Shown: piece by piece, positions 17,264 to 25,460 of the stretch
Position numbering within the stretch: position 1 is the stretch's first letter
Layout of the letters: each line of letters opens with the position of its first letter
Assembly (NCBI GenBank): GCA_964355015.1
Contig: CAYHCE010000019.1
Location: forward strand, 1-64,000
Direction of reading: 5' to 3'
From: CAYHCE01 sp964355015
GTDB taxonomy: Bacteria > Cyanobacteriota > Cyanobacteriia > PCC-6307 > Cyanobiaceae
DNA length: 64,000 nucleotides
The notes under the pieces: model-generated
The model's input: the letters and a program-made list of their open reading frames with translations, nothing else
Databases searched by the model: none
What the model was told of the DNA's origin: nothing
Position numbers and translations under genes: made by a program

Positions 17264-17456
17264 GCTGCCCTATAGGCAAGGCCGGTCCCATTCTATACGC
17301 TTGGAATGAAAATGTATGGTATCGGCTAGTACTCCGCCCTATCCTTCGTCAAGCCCGGCCTGCGGCCCAACAGCTCAGTCCAGCTTGCCGCCGTTGACTA
17401 TGGCAAACCCGTAGTGTGGACCAGGCTGTGCCAGGGTTCCTGATCAATTCACGAAC

Positions 17457-17473
17457 TAACCCCGCTGGGGTTA
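17457..17473. terminator. Short perfect hairpin downstream of the intact paralogue
   Basis: TAACCCC, loop GCT, GGGGTTA: a 7-bp perfect stem about 50 bp beyond the stop of the minus-strand gene ending at 17523. On that strand it is followed by GTTCGTGAATTGA, with no real U tract, so intrinsic termination is only possible. The rest of 17307-17522 between the two repeat units contains nothing recognisable. Confidence 0.3.
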
Positions 17474-17522
17474 CCCGATGATCACACGTGTTGGGTTGCC
17501 TGCGCAAAGTCGCCGTGACACC

Positions 17523-18944
17523 TCAGGGCGTAACGAAACACCGCGTGATCCCGCTGTTGCCGTAATAGAGAGCCCACTTGTTCGCGAATGGCAGCCAGGC
17601 CAACTCCGAGCCCTCCGCCACCGCCGAGATCTTCTTGGGGACCCCCACAACGAGCGTCTGACCGCTCGCCGTCACCGCCAGAGTGTAAGAGCCCTTGTCG
17701 CTGGTGCTGCCGTTGCGGACGTAGTAGTGCAGAACGACCTTAGAGGTGGCGGCGGTGTTGCCGCCCTCTTCCGTTCGATAGTGGCCACTGTTCTTCCCCG
17801 TCACCGTCTTGATGAGCCTGAGCGTCCCGCCCGTCGCCGGCTGCTCCCAGATGGAGATCTTGCCATTCCCCGCATTTGTGTACAGAACGGTGGTATTGGT
17901 CGCCGGATGGCGAATCGCGCGCATACTTTCCTGCGGCACAGCAGGTGCTGAGGCAAGTTTCACGAGCGTCCCAGAAGTGATGCCGCCCGCGCCGTTGACC
18001 TGTGCCTCGTAGATCCCGCTGCCTGAACTTCGACTATTGGCACTGAAGATGATGTAGCCATCGCGCGGGCTCTGGGCGCCGGCTGTCAACGTAAGACCTT
18101 GTGCAGTCAGGACGGCAACAATGTCGGTGAGCTGGCCGCCGCTGAGGGGGCCGTAATAGGCTTTAGTCTGGGTTGGATTGAACTCCGAGTAGGTTCTTTG
18201 ACCCAAGGGCATTGCTGCGCCCGCATAGTTGCCTTTAATCGTCGACGGAAGAGGTGGGGGACTCCCCGTAATGGCAGCGCCATTAACGGTGAACTTGAAG
18301 GCGTTCCAGTTCGACGGCTGGATGGCGCGAAAGACAGCGTGAACGCCTTGGGGACCTCTGTAGATGATCCCGAATGACCCGTTGGGCTGCTGAACGAACT
18401 CAGGGCCGTTTTTGGAAGTATCGCCAGACCAGTTATCGGCGACTGTGGTGAGTGATCCGCCGATGACATTTCCTGTCGTCCCGTCGATGCGTGCCGCGAC
18501 GATTCTCGATGCGCCGGAGGCAACATTCGATATGTAGATCAGATTCCCCTGACCATCCTGAGGATCGGCAGCCAGCTCAAAGTCGCCCTTAACGTTGGCG
18601 AGGACCCTCGCGGGGTCGGCGTTGACACATCCCGAGGGCTGCGCCTCTGCGGCGTGCGAATACCCGAAAACCTGCACGGCAACCAGCGCGACCGTCGCCA
18701 CCTTTAGCGTCGACACCCTGCAACAGCGCCCTTTCGCCGGAAAGGCAACGAGGTCACGCGCCCCAGTCGGCAGCGCTCCTGGGTCACCACAGTGGCCAGC
18801 GCCATCCCGCCTGTCGAGCCAGAGGGCCGAGGCTCCTCGCAACCGAGGTGCTGCCGAACCCATAACAGCGCGGGGGGACGGTTCGCAGGCCATGAACCGG
18901 CGCCGCTCAGGACGTGGGTATGAGGCGAAGGACGCGGGAAACAT
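17523..18944 (-). CDS. Exported protein of unknown function (intact copy of the tandem pair)
   Basis: 473 residues from ATG 18944. A hydrophobic stretch LKVATVALVAVQVFGYSHAA (about 80-99) with AEA cleavage-like end looks like a signal peptide, but it sits after an unusually long leader. GTG at 18716 (VSTLKVATVAL) would place it at the N terminus, yet third-position-biased differences between the two tandem copies upstream favour the long start. The mature part has short repeated beta-strand motifs (FELAADPQDGQGNLIYISN, GPEFVQQPNGSFGIIYRGP, MRAIRHPATNTTVLYTNAGN, ELAWLPFANKWALYYG), suggesting a beta-propeller or similar surface fold. No catalytic motif is recognised. Confidence 0.75.
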   Translation of the reverse strand: MFPASFASYPRPERRRFMACEPSPRAVMGSAAPRLRGASALWLDRRDGAGHCGDPGALPTGARDLVAFPAKGRCCRVSTLKVATVALVAVQVFGYSHAAEAQPSGCVNADPARVLANVKGDFELAADPQDGQGNLIYISNVASGASRIVAARIDGTTGNVIGGSLTTVADNWSGDTSKNGPEFVQQPNGSFGIIYRGPQGVHAVFRAIQPSNWNAFKFTVNGAAITGSPPPLPSTIKGNYAGAAMPLGQRTYSEFNPTQTKAYYGPLSGGQLTDIVAVLTAQGLTLTAGAQSPRDGYIIFSANSRSSGSGIYEAQVNGAGGITSGTLVKLASAPAVPQESMRAIRHPATNTTVLYTNAGNGKISIWEQPATGGTLRLIKTVTGKNSGHYRTEEGGNTAATSKVVLHYYVRNGSTSDKGSYTLAVTASGQTLVVGVPKKISAVAEGSELAWLPFANKWALYYGNSGITRCFVTP

Positions 18945-18990
18945 GCTGGTCTATAGGCGAAGCTTCCCCTACTCTATACGCTTGGAGCGA

Positions 18991-19173
18991 AAGTGCATGG
19001 TAACGAATTGAACACTGCCCCGTCTTCACTATACCTTTAGTTGCATACGCTCATCGGAACCGATGCAGCCCGCCCCCACCGTCAACGAAACCGCCGACCG
19101 CGGTTCGCCGCCAGGCTGGCTGCGCCTGGCGATGGATCACATCATCCGCCGAAGCTCCCACCGAGGCAGCCAC
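18991..19173. other. Intergenic, nothing recognised
   Basis: Between the duplicated exported-protein gene and the first radical SAM gene. It should contain the promoter of the exported gene; no hairpin or RNA gene was noticed. Confidence 0.35.
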
Positions 19174-20739
19174 CTAGGCCGAGAGGAGACGGCTCTCCTG
19201 GCGAGGCCGGGCCGTTTCCAGGGAGGCCAGTTGCTCCTCGATTTCCCGGCGCACGATGCTGCGGTACTCCAGGAAGTGCTCATTCTGTGCGCAGACGGTG
19301 AGGTATTGGCCCACCACTTCCGGGTTCTGCCGCAGGATCCCCCAGAGGTTGCGCCAGAAGGCCCAGCGGGTGCTGCGTTGGATGCCCTGCCGCTGAACGA
19401 CGATCAGCAGGGCCCGCAGGTCCACCAGGCTGGGCCACTGGAAGGGCAGGACATAACGCGGTTTGCCCAGCTTCAGAAAGTAGCGGTAGACGCGATCGAG
19501 ATAGGTGTCGGCCTGGTAGAGCGTGTTGAAGGCTTCCACGTACTCCCGTGCGATCTGCTCGATCGGGCGGGTAGGGCTGAAGTTCATCAGTGTGGTCTGG
19601 TTGATGCCGGCCTCCGGACCCAGCAGGCGGCCCTCTCGCTCGAGGCGATGCCACAGGGCGGTGTTCGGCAGCGCCTGCAGCATGGCGAAGGTGGTGGCTG
19701 GGATGCCGGTGAGCTCGACGAAGGTGACGATGCGATCCCCAGCGCCGGCCTCTTCATTGTCGAAGCCGATGATGAACCCTGCCATGACCCGCAGCCCTGC
19801 GGCGGTGATGCGATCAACCGCCTCGCTGAGGGAATCGCGGGTGTTCTGAAACTTCCTGGTGAGGGTGAGGCTTTCTTCATCCGGTGTTTCGATGCCGACG
19901 AAGACCGCATCGAAACGGCAATCAGACATCATCGCCATCATCTCCGCGTCCTGGGCGAGGTCAACGGAGGCTTCGGTGATGAAGCTGAAAGGATACCCTC
20001 TCGCCTGTTGCCATTGCTGCAGGGCAGGCAGGAGTAACTTCACGTTGCGCTTGTTGCCGATGAAATTGTCATCCACCATGAACACACTGCGTCGCCATCC
20101 GAGTGCATAGAGGCAGTCCAGCTCCTTGAGCAGCTGCTCAGGTGTTTTGGTGCGGGGTTTGCGCCCGTACAGAACGATGATGTCGCAGAACTCGCACTGA
20201 AAAGGGCAGCCCCTGGAGAACTGCACCGACATCGAGTCGTACTGGTTGAGATCCAGCAGATCGAAGCGCGGCACAGGAGTGTTCGTGACATCGGGCTTTT
20301 CGCCGCCGGAGCGGAGCACGCCGCCGCTGTCTCCACGCTCCAGGGCCTCGACGAGCATGGGCAGCGTCACTTCACCTTCATCGAGAACCAGGAAATCGGC
20401 CCCGGCCTGCTCCATATCCTGGGGAATAGAGGTGGGGTAAGGGCCACCGACAGCCACCGTTTTGCCACGCCGCTTGGCTTCCTGGACCTGGGCGATCATG
20501 TCGTCCTTCTGTACGATCATGCCTGAGAAGATCACGATGTCCGCCCAGTCCCATTCCTGCTCGGTTGCCGCACGGATGTTGCGATCGACGAGCTTGAAGG
20601 ACCAGGTCTGGGGCAGCAGGGCCGCCACGGTGACCAGGCCCAGAGGGGGAAGCAGTACTTTTCTGTCGATCAGTTCGAGAACCTTTTCATAGGACCAGAA
20701 GGTCTTCGGAAAGATCGGATAGATCAATAATGCTTGCAT
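19174..20739 (-). CDS. B12-binding radical SAM protein (DUF4070), copy 1
   Basis: 521 residues. An N-terminal cobalamin-binding Rossmann domain (MQALLIYPIFPKTFWSYEKV to about 150, with ADIVIFSGMIVQKDD and TVAVGGPYPTS) precedes the radical SAM core, whose cluster cysteines are C178, C182 and C185 in GCPFQCEFCD. IETPDEESLTLTRKFQNTR and GLRVMAGFIIGFDNE are typical of the group, and a DUF4070 C-terminal domain follows (EREGRLLG onward). This architecture includes the hopanoid C-2 methylase HpnP and uncharacterised relatives; the sequence alone does not separate them. A second copy lies directly upstream on the same strand with 79 bp between them, so they may be co-transcribed. Confidence 0.88.
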   Translation of the reverse strand: MQALLIYPIFPKTFWSYEKVLELIDRKVLLPPLGLVTVAALLPQTWSFKLVDRNIRAATEQEWDWADIVIFSGMIVQKDDMIAQVQEAKRRGKTVAVGGPYPTSIPQDMEQAGADFLVLDEGEVTLPMLVEALERGDSGGVLRSGGEKPDVTNTPVPRFDLLDLNQYDSMSVQFSRGCPFQCEFCDIIVLYGRKPRTKTPEQLLKELDCLYALGWRRSVFMVDDNFIGNKRNVKLLLPALQQWQQARGYPFSFITEASVDLAQDAEMMAMMSDCRFDAVFVGIETPDEESLTLTRKFQNTRDSLSEAVDRITAAGLRVMAGFIIGFDNEEAGAGDRIVTFVELTGIPATTFAMLQALPNTALWHRLEREGRLLGPEAGINQTTLMNFSPTRPIEQIAREYVEAFNTLYQADTYLDRVYRYFLKLGKPRYVLPFQWPSLVDLRALLIVVQRQGIQRSTRWAFWRNLWGILRQNPEVVGQYLTVCAQNEHFLEYRSIVRREIEEQLASLETARPRQESRLLSA

Positions 20740-20818
20740 GGGTCTAGCTGGTCCATTAAGCAGTTTTTTAGCTTAGTCGATTCAGGCCTTTTCCCTCAGA
20801 CGTCCCATCAAGGTGTCG

Positions 20819-22423
20819 TCATGCAACAGCGATGGGCTGGGCCTGGCTGGTTGCCTGGCCGTGGGTGTGCGCCCACTCCAGCTGGGCCGCAACCTGATCG
20901 CGCACCACGGTGCGGTAGTCGAGGAAGTGCTCGCTCAGCACCAGCAGGCGCAGATAGGCCTTCAACAGCCGTGGCCGTTCCACGGCGATCTGCAGCAACC
21001 GCCGCCAGAACAACCAGCGGCACTCGCTCACGACCCCCTGGCGCCAGAGCAGCGTCAACAGGCCCTTCAGCTCACCACGCCGGGGCAGCTCCGGCCACCA
21101 GCGCCGTGCCCCGGTCCGCTGGCGCTGCCAGCTGGGCAGGCCCAGGGTCCTGCAGTAGCGGAAGACCCGCTCCAGATAGGCCTGCGGCTCATAGAGCGTC
21201 GAGAAGGCCGCCACGAACTCCGCGGCGATCTCCTCGATCGGCCGCGTCGGCCTGAAATTCAGCAGGTTGGTCTGCACCCCTTCGTCGAACTGCGCCTCCA
21301 GGTGCAGCAGCCGCCCTTCCCGCTCAAGTCGGTGCCACAGGGCCGTGCCGGGAAGGGCCTGCAGCACCCCCAGCATCGCCACCGGAATGCCGGTGGCGAT
21401 CACGAAGGCGGTGATCCGCTCGCCGGCCCCGGGCGTTTCGCCATCGAAGCCGAGGATGAATCCGGCCATCACCTCCAGGCCATGAGAGGTGATCGTCGCC
21501 ACGGCCTGTTCCAGCGAGCTGCGCGTGTTCTGCAGCTTCTTGGCCGTGGTGAGGCTGCCCGTGTCGGGGGTCTCGATGCCCAGGAAGACGCTGCCGAAGC
21601 GGCAGGCGGCCATCGTGTCGAGAAGGTCCGGATCGGTGGCCAGATCGATCGAGGCCTCGGTGATGAAGGAGAAGGGGAAGTCGTGGCGGCGTTGCCAGTC
21701 GAGCAGTTCCGGCAGCAGCAGGTTGACGTTGCGTTTGTTGCCGATGAAGTTGTCGTCCACCAGGAACACCTGGCCGCGCCAGCCGGTGTCGCGCAGGGCG
21801 TCGAGTTCGGCCAGGAACTGCCGCGGCGTCTTTGTGCGCGGTCTGCGGCCGTAGAGCACGATGATGTCGCAGAACTCGCACTGGAACGGGCAGCCGCGCG
21901 AGAACTGAACGGCCATCGAGTCGTAGGCCTGCCGATCGAGCAGATCGAAGCGTGGCACCGGCGAGGCGGTGATGTCGGGCTTTTCCCCCGCCGCGCCGAA
22001 TCGCCCGCTTCTCTCTCCGCGCTCGAGCGCCTGCACGAACGGCGGCAGGCTGAGTTCGCCTTCGTCGAGCAGGAGGAAATCGGCCAGCGCCAGTTCGGGG
22101 GCGTCGGGCGTGGAGCTGGCATAGGGTCCGCCCACCGCCACGGGCAGGCCATGGGCCTTCGCCCGCCGGATCTGGGCTTCCAGATCCCGTTTCTGAACGA
22201 GCATCGCCGAAAGGATGACCAGATCGGCCCAGCCCCAGTCGTCGTCGCCGAGGTCGCGAACGTTGCGGTCGACCAGCCGGAACTGCCAGCTCTGCGGCAG
22301 CAGCGCCGCCACGGTGAGCAGCCCCAGCGGTGGCAGCAGCACCTTGCGGTCCACCAGCTCCAGTGCCCTGTCGAAACTCCAGAACGTCTTCGGGAAGGTG
22401 GGGTAGACGAGCAGAACATGCAT
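20819..22423 (-). CDS. B12-binding radical SAM protein (DUF4070), copy 2
   Basis: 534 residues, collinear with the downstream neighbour: MHVLLVYPTFPKTFWSFDRA, RKVLLPPLGLLTVAALLPQS, GCPFQCEFCDIIVLYGRRP (CxxxCxxC cluster), LVDDNFIGNKRNVNLLL, IETPDTGSLTTAKKLQNTR and GLEVMAGFILGFDGETPG. It differs mostly in the C-terminal DUF4070 domain, which carries an insertion with WQRQRTGARRWWPELPRRGE. Likely an ancient tandem duplication with divergence of substrate recognition. Possible role: radical methylation or other remodelling of a lipid such as a hopanoid, from family membership only. No hopanoid genes are visible nearby. Confidence 0.88.
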   Translation of the reverse strand: MHVLLVYPTFPKTFWSFDRALELVDRKVLLPPLGLLTVAALLPQSWQFRLVDRNVRDLGDDDWGWADLVILSAMLVQKRDLEAQIRRAKAHGLPVAVGGPYASSTPDAPELALADFLLLDEGELSLPPFVQALERGERSGRFGAAGEKPDITASPVPRFDLLDRQAYDSMAVQFSRGCPFQCEFCDIIVLYGRRPRTKTPRQFLAELDALRDTGWRGQVFLVDDNFIGNKRNVNLLLPELLDWQRRHDFPFSFITEASIDLATDPDLLDTMAACRFGSVFLGIETPDTGSLTTAKKLQNTRSSLEQAVATITSHGLEVMAGFILGFDGETPGAGERITAFVIATGIPVAMLGVLQALPGTALWHRLEREGRLLHLEAQFDEGVQTNLLNFRPTRPIEEIAAEFVAAFSTLYEPQAYLERVFRYCRTLGLPSWQRQRTGARRWWPELPRRGELKGLLTLLWRQGVVSECRWLFWRRLLQIAVERPRLLKAYLRLLVLSEHFLDYRTVVRDQVAAQLEWAHTHGQATSQAQPIAVA

Positions 22424-22526
22424 CGGCTTGCTGCAAGGTGTGGGTCCTGGCAGGGCAAGGGTCCGATCTCACCTCTAGGCAGCGGTGCGGGGAGCGGCAA
22501 CTCCACCGCATTGACGACTCAACGAT

Positions 22527-23627
22527 TCAACCGCCCAGGTACGCCATCTCCGCGTGGGGCCTGGGGACCTGGCCGGGGCCGGCAGCGCTGGCTCCGGGTT
22601 GGTGGCGTTCCTCGCTGTAGCGGTCGTCGCGGGCCTGCCACAGCCCGCGCAGGGCCGCCTCCAGGCCCTGTGGATCAGGCGCCGGCCGTAACCAGGGCCT
22701 GAGGTCGAGGCCACAGGAGGCGAACAGGCAGCTGAAGGCCAGCCCGTCGGCGGTGACGCGCAAGCGGTTGCAGTCACCGCAGAAGGGTGCACTGATCGAC
22801 GCCACCACGGCCAGGTGCGCGCCCCCCGCGCCCCCCGGCCCGCCGCCGTCGCGGTAGCGCCAGCGGCCGGCCGTGCCGTGGTGCGCCCGCCCCACCGGCT
22901 CCAGCGGCCAGACGGCCCCGATCCGTCGCACCATCTCGGCGGCCGGCACCACCTGCTCCAGGTTCCAGCCGTTGCGGTTGCCCACGTCCATGAATTCGAT
23001 CAGCCGCAGTTCCAGGCCCCGCTGTCGCGCCAGGTCCGCCAGGGGCAGCAGCTGGTCGTCGTTGCGGCCGCGGGCGATCACAGCATTGAGCTTGAGCTGG
23101 CCGGCGGCGGGATCGAAGCCGGCCGCCCGGGCCTGCTCCAGTGCCGTCAGCACCTTGACCAGCACCGCCGCCCCCGCTGCCTCGCCGCCGCTGATGCCCC
23201 CCATCCGGGCCACACTGGCGCCATCGGTGCCGTCGAGGCTCACGGTGATCCGGTCGAGGCCTGCCGCCTTCAGGGCCCGGGCGCGCTCGCCCGTGAGCAA
23301 CACGCCGTTGGTGGTGAGGGCGATCTCGTCGAGACCACCGCGAGGGTCATCGGCGCTGCGCTGCCGCAGCGGTCGGAGCGCCTTCAGCAGCGCTTCGAGG
23401 CCTCGGTGCAGCAGCGGTTCGCCGCCTGTGAGGCGCAGGCGCCTGAAACCCAGGCCCGCCGCCGCCTCGACGAGCAGGCGCCGTTCCGGCGGCGAGAGCA
23501 GCTGCGGCGGATCCTCCGCGTCGGGGCAGCAGTAGGGACAGGCCAGGTTGCACCGGGCCGTCAGCGACAGGCGCAGCACCCCGGTCGGGCGGCCGAGACG
23601 ATCGAGCGGTGGGGTCGGCAAGGGCAC
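22527..23627 (-). CDS. moaA: GTP 3',8-cyclase MoaA
   Basis: First enzyme of molybdenum cofactor synthesis: converts GTP to 3',8-cyclo-7,8-dihydro-GTP with S-adenosylmethionine. The radical SAM cluster motif is CNLACPYC (C26, C30, C33); SAM binding LRLTGGEPLLH and substrate regions ALTTNGVLLTG, ITVSLDGTDG and LRLIEFMDVGN follow. The second [4Fe-4S] site is seen as APFCGDCNRLRVTADG with LAFSCLF. The C-terminus is extended past the usual GG-type end but itself closes with YLGG. Two glycine-rich stretches (DGGGPGGAGGAH) are inserted before the second cluster. Lies 20 bp downstream of mobA, so a mobA-moaA operon; it would serve the FdhF/YdeP enzyme at 10 kb and other Mo enzymes. Confidence 0.93.
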   Translation of the reverse strand: MPLPTPPLDRLGRPTGVLRLSLTARCNLACPYCCPDAEDPPQLLSPPERRLLVEAAAGLGFRRLRLTGGEPLLHRGLEALLKALRPLRQRSADDPRGGLDEIALTTNGVLLTGERARALKAAGLDRITVSLDGTDGASVARMGGISGGEAAGAAVLVKVLTALEQARAAGFDPAAGQLKLNAVIARGRNDDQLLPLADLARQRGLELRLIEFMDVGNRNGWNLEQVVPAAEMVRRIGAVWPLEPVGRAHHGTAGRWRYRDGGGPGGAGGAHLAVVASISAPFCGDCNRLRVTADGLAFSCLFASCGLDLRPWLRPAPDPQGLEAALRGLWQARDDRYSEERHQPGASAAGPGQVPRPHAEMAYLGG

Positions 23628-23647
23628 GGCAGCCCGGTTCCTGGCAG

Positions 23648-24265
23648 TCAGCCTGGCGCAGGCGGCGCCCAGTCGTCGGGGGTGTTGGCGTTCACCATCT
23701 CACCGGGATCCAGCCGTACCGCGGCGTAGCCCTGGGTCTGCTCCAGCCAGCTCAGCAGGCTGCGGCCGCCGCGGCCGGTGAAGGCTTCGGCAGCGGCCCG
23801 GTTGGCAGGAGTGGCGGGATAGAGGCCGAGCAGGGGCTGGAGCCTCCGGCCGTCGTGGGCCAGGTGGATCGCGTTGGGGTCCGTTGCGCCCTCTGCGACG
23901 TGGATCAGCTGTCGCAGGCTGGCGGCTCGCAGCCAGGGCATGTCCACCGGCGCCAGCAGCAGCCGTTGGCCTGGATGGCGGGCCATCAGGCGGGTGAGGG
24001 CCAGCAGCGGACCTTCGTGAGGGGGCGGCTCCAGCACCACCTCGATCGCGAGCCCTTCCCGCTCGCCCAGCGCGCGGGCGAGCCGGTCGTGCCGGCGGTG
24101 GCGGCTGACCAGGGTGATCGGCGTGTCGAGACCGCCGAGCAGCCGCAGCGCCTGCTCCAGCCAGGTGCCGCCGGCCGGATGGGGCAGCAGGGCCTTGTCG
24201 GTGCCCATGCGCCGGCTCTCGCCACCGCTCAGCAGGCAGGCATGCAGCGATGGGGAGCTGGTCAT
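23648..24265 (-). CDS. mobA: Molybdenum cofactor guanylyltransferase MobA
   Basis: Attaches GMP to molybdopterin to give the bis-MGD precursor. From ATG 24265 (AGGGA just upstream) the 205-residue product begins MTSSPSLHACLLSGGESRRM, with the nucleotide-binding LSGGxSxRMGxDK pattern (GGESRRMGTDKALL), then RLLLAPVDMPWLRAASL (the PxDMP motif) and the C-terminal MVNANTPDDW typical of MobA. The open frame extends upstream to 24592, but that part reads as low-complexity arginine-rich shadow of the hydrolase gene and is excluded. The guanylyltransferase implies that bis-MGD enzymes exist in this organism, which fits the oxidoreductase at 10 kb. Confidence 0.92.
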   Translation of the reverse strand: MTSSPSLHACLLSGGESRRMGTDKALLPHPAGGTWLEQALRLLGGLDTPITLVSRHRRHDRLARALGEREGLAIEVVLEPPPHEGPLLALTRLMARHPGQRLLLAPVDMPWLRAASLRQLIHVAEGATDPNAIHLAHDGRRLQPLLGLYPATPANRAAAEAFTGRGGRSLLSWLEQTQGYAAVRLDPGEMVNANTPDDWAPPAPG

Positions 24266-24294
24266 TCCCTCATGGTGCCAGCAGCGCCGGGGTA

Positions 24295-25053
24295 TCAGTC
24301 GCCGCCGGCACGCCGGGCGATCCGCTCCCGCACGAAGGCCAGCACGGCCGCGATCACGGCCTGCTGGTCGCAGTCGCGGAACAGCTCGTGCTTCGAGCGC
24401 TCGAACCAGAGGATCCGCTTGTCCGCTGCGGCGGTGCCGAGTCCGGCGAGCAGGATCTCGGCACTGCCGGCGGCCACGACGCCATCGCCGCGGCTCTGCA
24501 GGATCAGTGCCGGCGTCCGCACCTCCTCGAGACGGGAGCGGGTGAGGCTGGAGAAAGCCAGAAAGGAGCCGAGCGCGTCCATCGGCGTCCATGGGTAGCA
24601 GTCGGCGGTGGCGACCTGGCAGGGATCTGCATAGACCTTGGGGATCGGCCAGGCGGGGAGGAGGCGCTGCAGCAGGGGCGTGAGCCGGTGCAGGGGCCGG
24701 CCGGGCGCCAGGGGTGAGGCGAGCAGGATCGGGGTGGCCGAGAGCACCAGGCTGTCGACAGCCTCGGGATGGTCGGCGGCCAGGGTCAGCCCCACCAGGC
24801 CGCCCATGCTGTGGCCCAGCACGATGACCTGCTCCGCCTCCTGCAGCAGGCTCCGCAGGGCCGCTTCCCCATCGGCGAGCCAGTCGTGCCAGGTGACGCC
24901 GCGCAGGGCCTCGGGCGAGCCGGCCCCGTGGCCGCGCAGCAGCGGCAGCGCCAGCGGCAGGCCCAGGGCCCGCAGCGGCGCCTCGACACTGCGGATGGAG
25001 GCCGGGCTGCCCGTGAACCCGTGCAGGAGCAGAACACCGAGGGAAGCGGCCAT
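24295..25053 (-). CDS. Alpha/beta hydrolase (carboxylesterase / S33 lipase-like)
   Basis: 252 residues from ATG 25053. Oxyanion-hole strand GVLLLHGFTGSPASIR, nucleophile elbow GHSMGG (Ser82), acid residue in LILQSRGDGVV and catalytic His in FERSKHELFRD give a complete triad in the expected order. The short-chain architecture, with LLRGHG after strand 4, resembles Est30-type carboxylesterases and monoacylglycerol lipases. Cytoplasmic; substrate unknown. Its ATG shares its A with the TGA stop of the upstream small membrane protein gene, so the two are translationally coupled. mobA follows 29 bp downstream. Confidence 0.88.
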   Translation of the reverse strand: MAASLGVLLLHGFTGSPASIRSVEAPLRALGLPLALPLLRGHGAGSPEALRGVTWHDWLADGEAALRSLLQEAEQVIVLGHSMGGLVGLTLAADHPEAVDSLVLSATPILLASPLAPGRPLHRLTPLLQRLLPAWPIPKVYADPCQVATADCYPWTPMDALGSFLAFSSLTRSRLEEVRTPALILQSRGDGVVAAGSAEILLAGLGTAAADKRILWFERSKHELFRDCDQQAVIAAVLAFVRERIARRAGGD

Positions 25054-25319
25054 CAGCGGCGCAGCAGAGCGGAGCCCCGGATCAGGCTCAGGGCAGCGGC
25101 CCAGCAGGAGAGGGCCCCGACGGTGACCACGACGATGAATTGCGGCACGCAGCGACTGAGCGGACACCAGATCACGATGACGACCAGCAGATAGGCGAGG
25201 CCGAGAAGTGTGGCGATCAGGCCGGCGACGCCGACCAGCACCAGCACCACCCCGACCATCCGCCTGAACCCGCGGCGGCTGGCCTGCTGCCGTTCCATGG
25301 ACGCCCCGGTCTCCGCCAC
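25053..25319 (-). CDS. Small two-helix membrane protein (88 aa)
   Basis: Hydrophobic segments at about 21-50 (MVGVVLVLVGVAGLIATLLG and onward) and 60-82 (FIVVVTVGALSCWAAALSLI) with a basic N-terminal stretch ERQQASRRGFRR that predicts the N terminus inside. Starts at ATG 25319; a second ATG at residue 8 is possible. Its stop overlaps the start of the hydrolase gene by one base, which argues that it is real and functionally linked to it. No family recognised. Confidence 0.65.
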   Translation of the reverse strand: MAETGASMERQQASRRGFRRMVGVVLVLVGVAGLIATLLGLAYLLVVIVIWCPLSRCVPQFIVVVTVGALSCWAAALSLIRGSALLRR

Positions 25320-25460
25320 CTGGCAGGCAGTGTTGTCGAGATTCCACCTGTCCGGCAGCGGCAGGCCAGCCGCCGTGCACGAAACGCCACGATCGGGGCT
25401 CAGGCCAGCTGATGCAGGTACGGCTGCCCGATCCGGATCAGGTCGCCGCCGATCACCCGA

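Larger units (their letters stand above)
15861..18990. repeat. Tandem duplication of a ~1.4-kb gene unit
   Basis: Two direct copies: unit A about 15861-17306 and unit B about 17523-18990. Similarity covers the coding parts and extends upstream to a shared TCTATACGCTTGGA-type element (near 17293 and 18973), probably including the promoter. Differences are mixed substitutions and small indels, so the event is not recent. Unit A carries inactivating changes; unit B is intact. About 220 bp of unrelated sequence separates the units. Confidence 0.8.

Noticed and set aside
24266..24592. N-terminal extension of mobA
   Set aside because: Arginine-rich shadow of the hydrolase gene; MobA motif starts right after ATG 24265, which has its own ribosome site.
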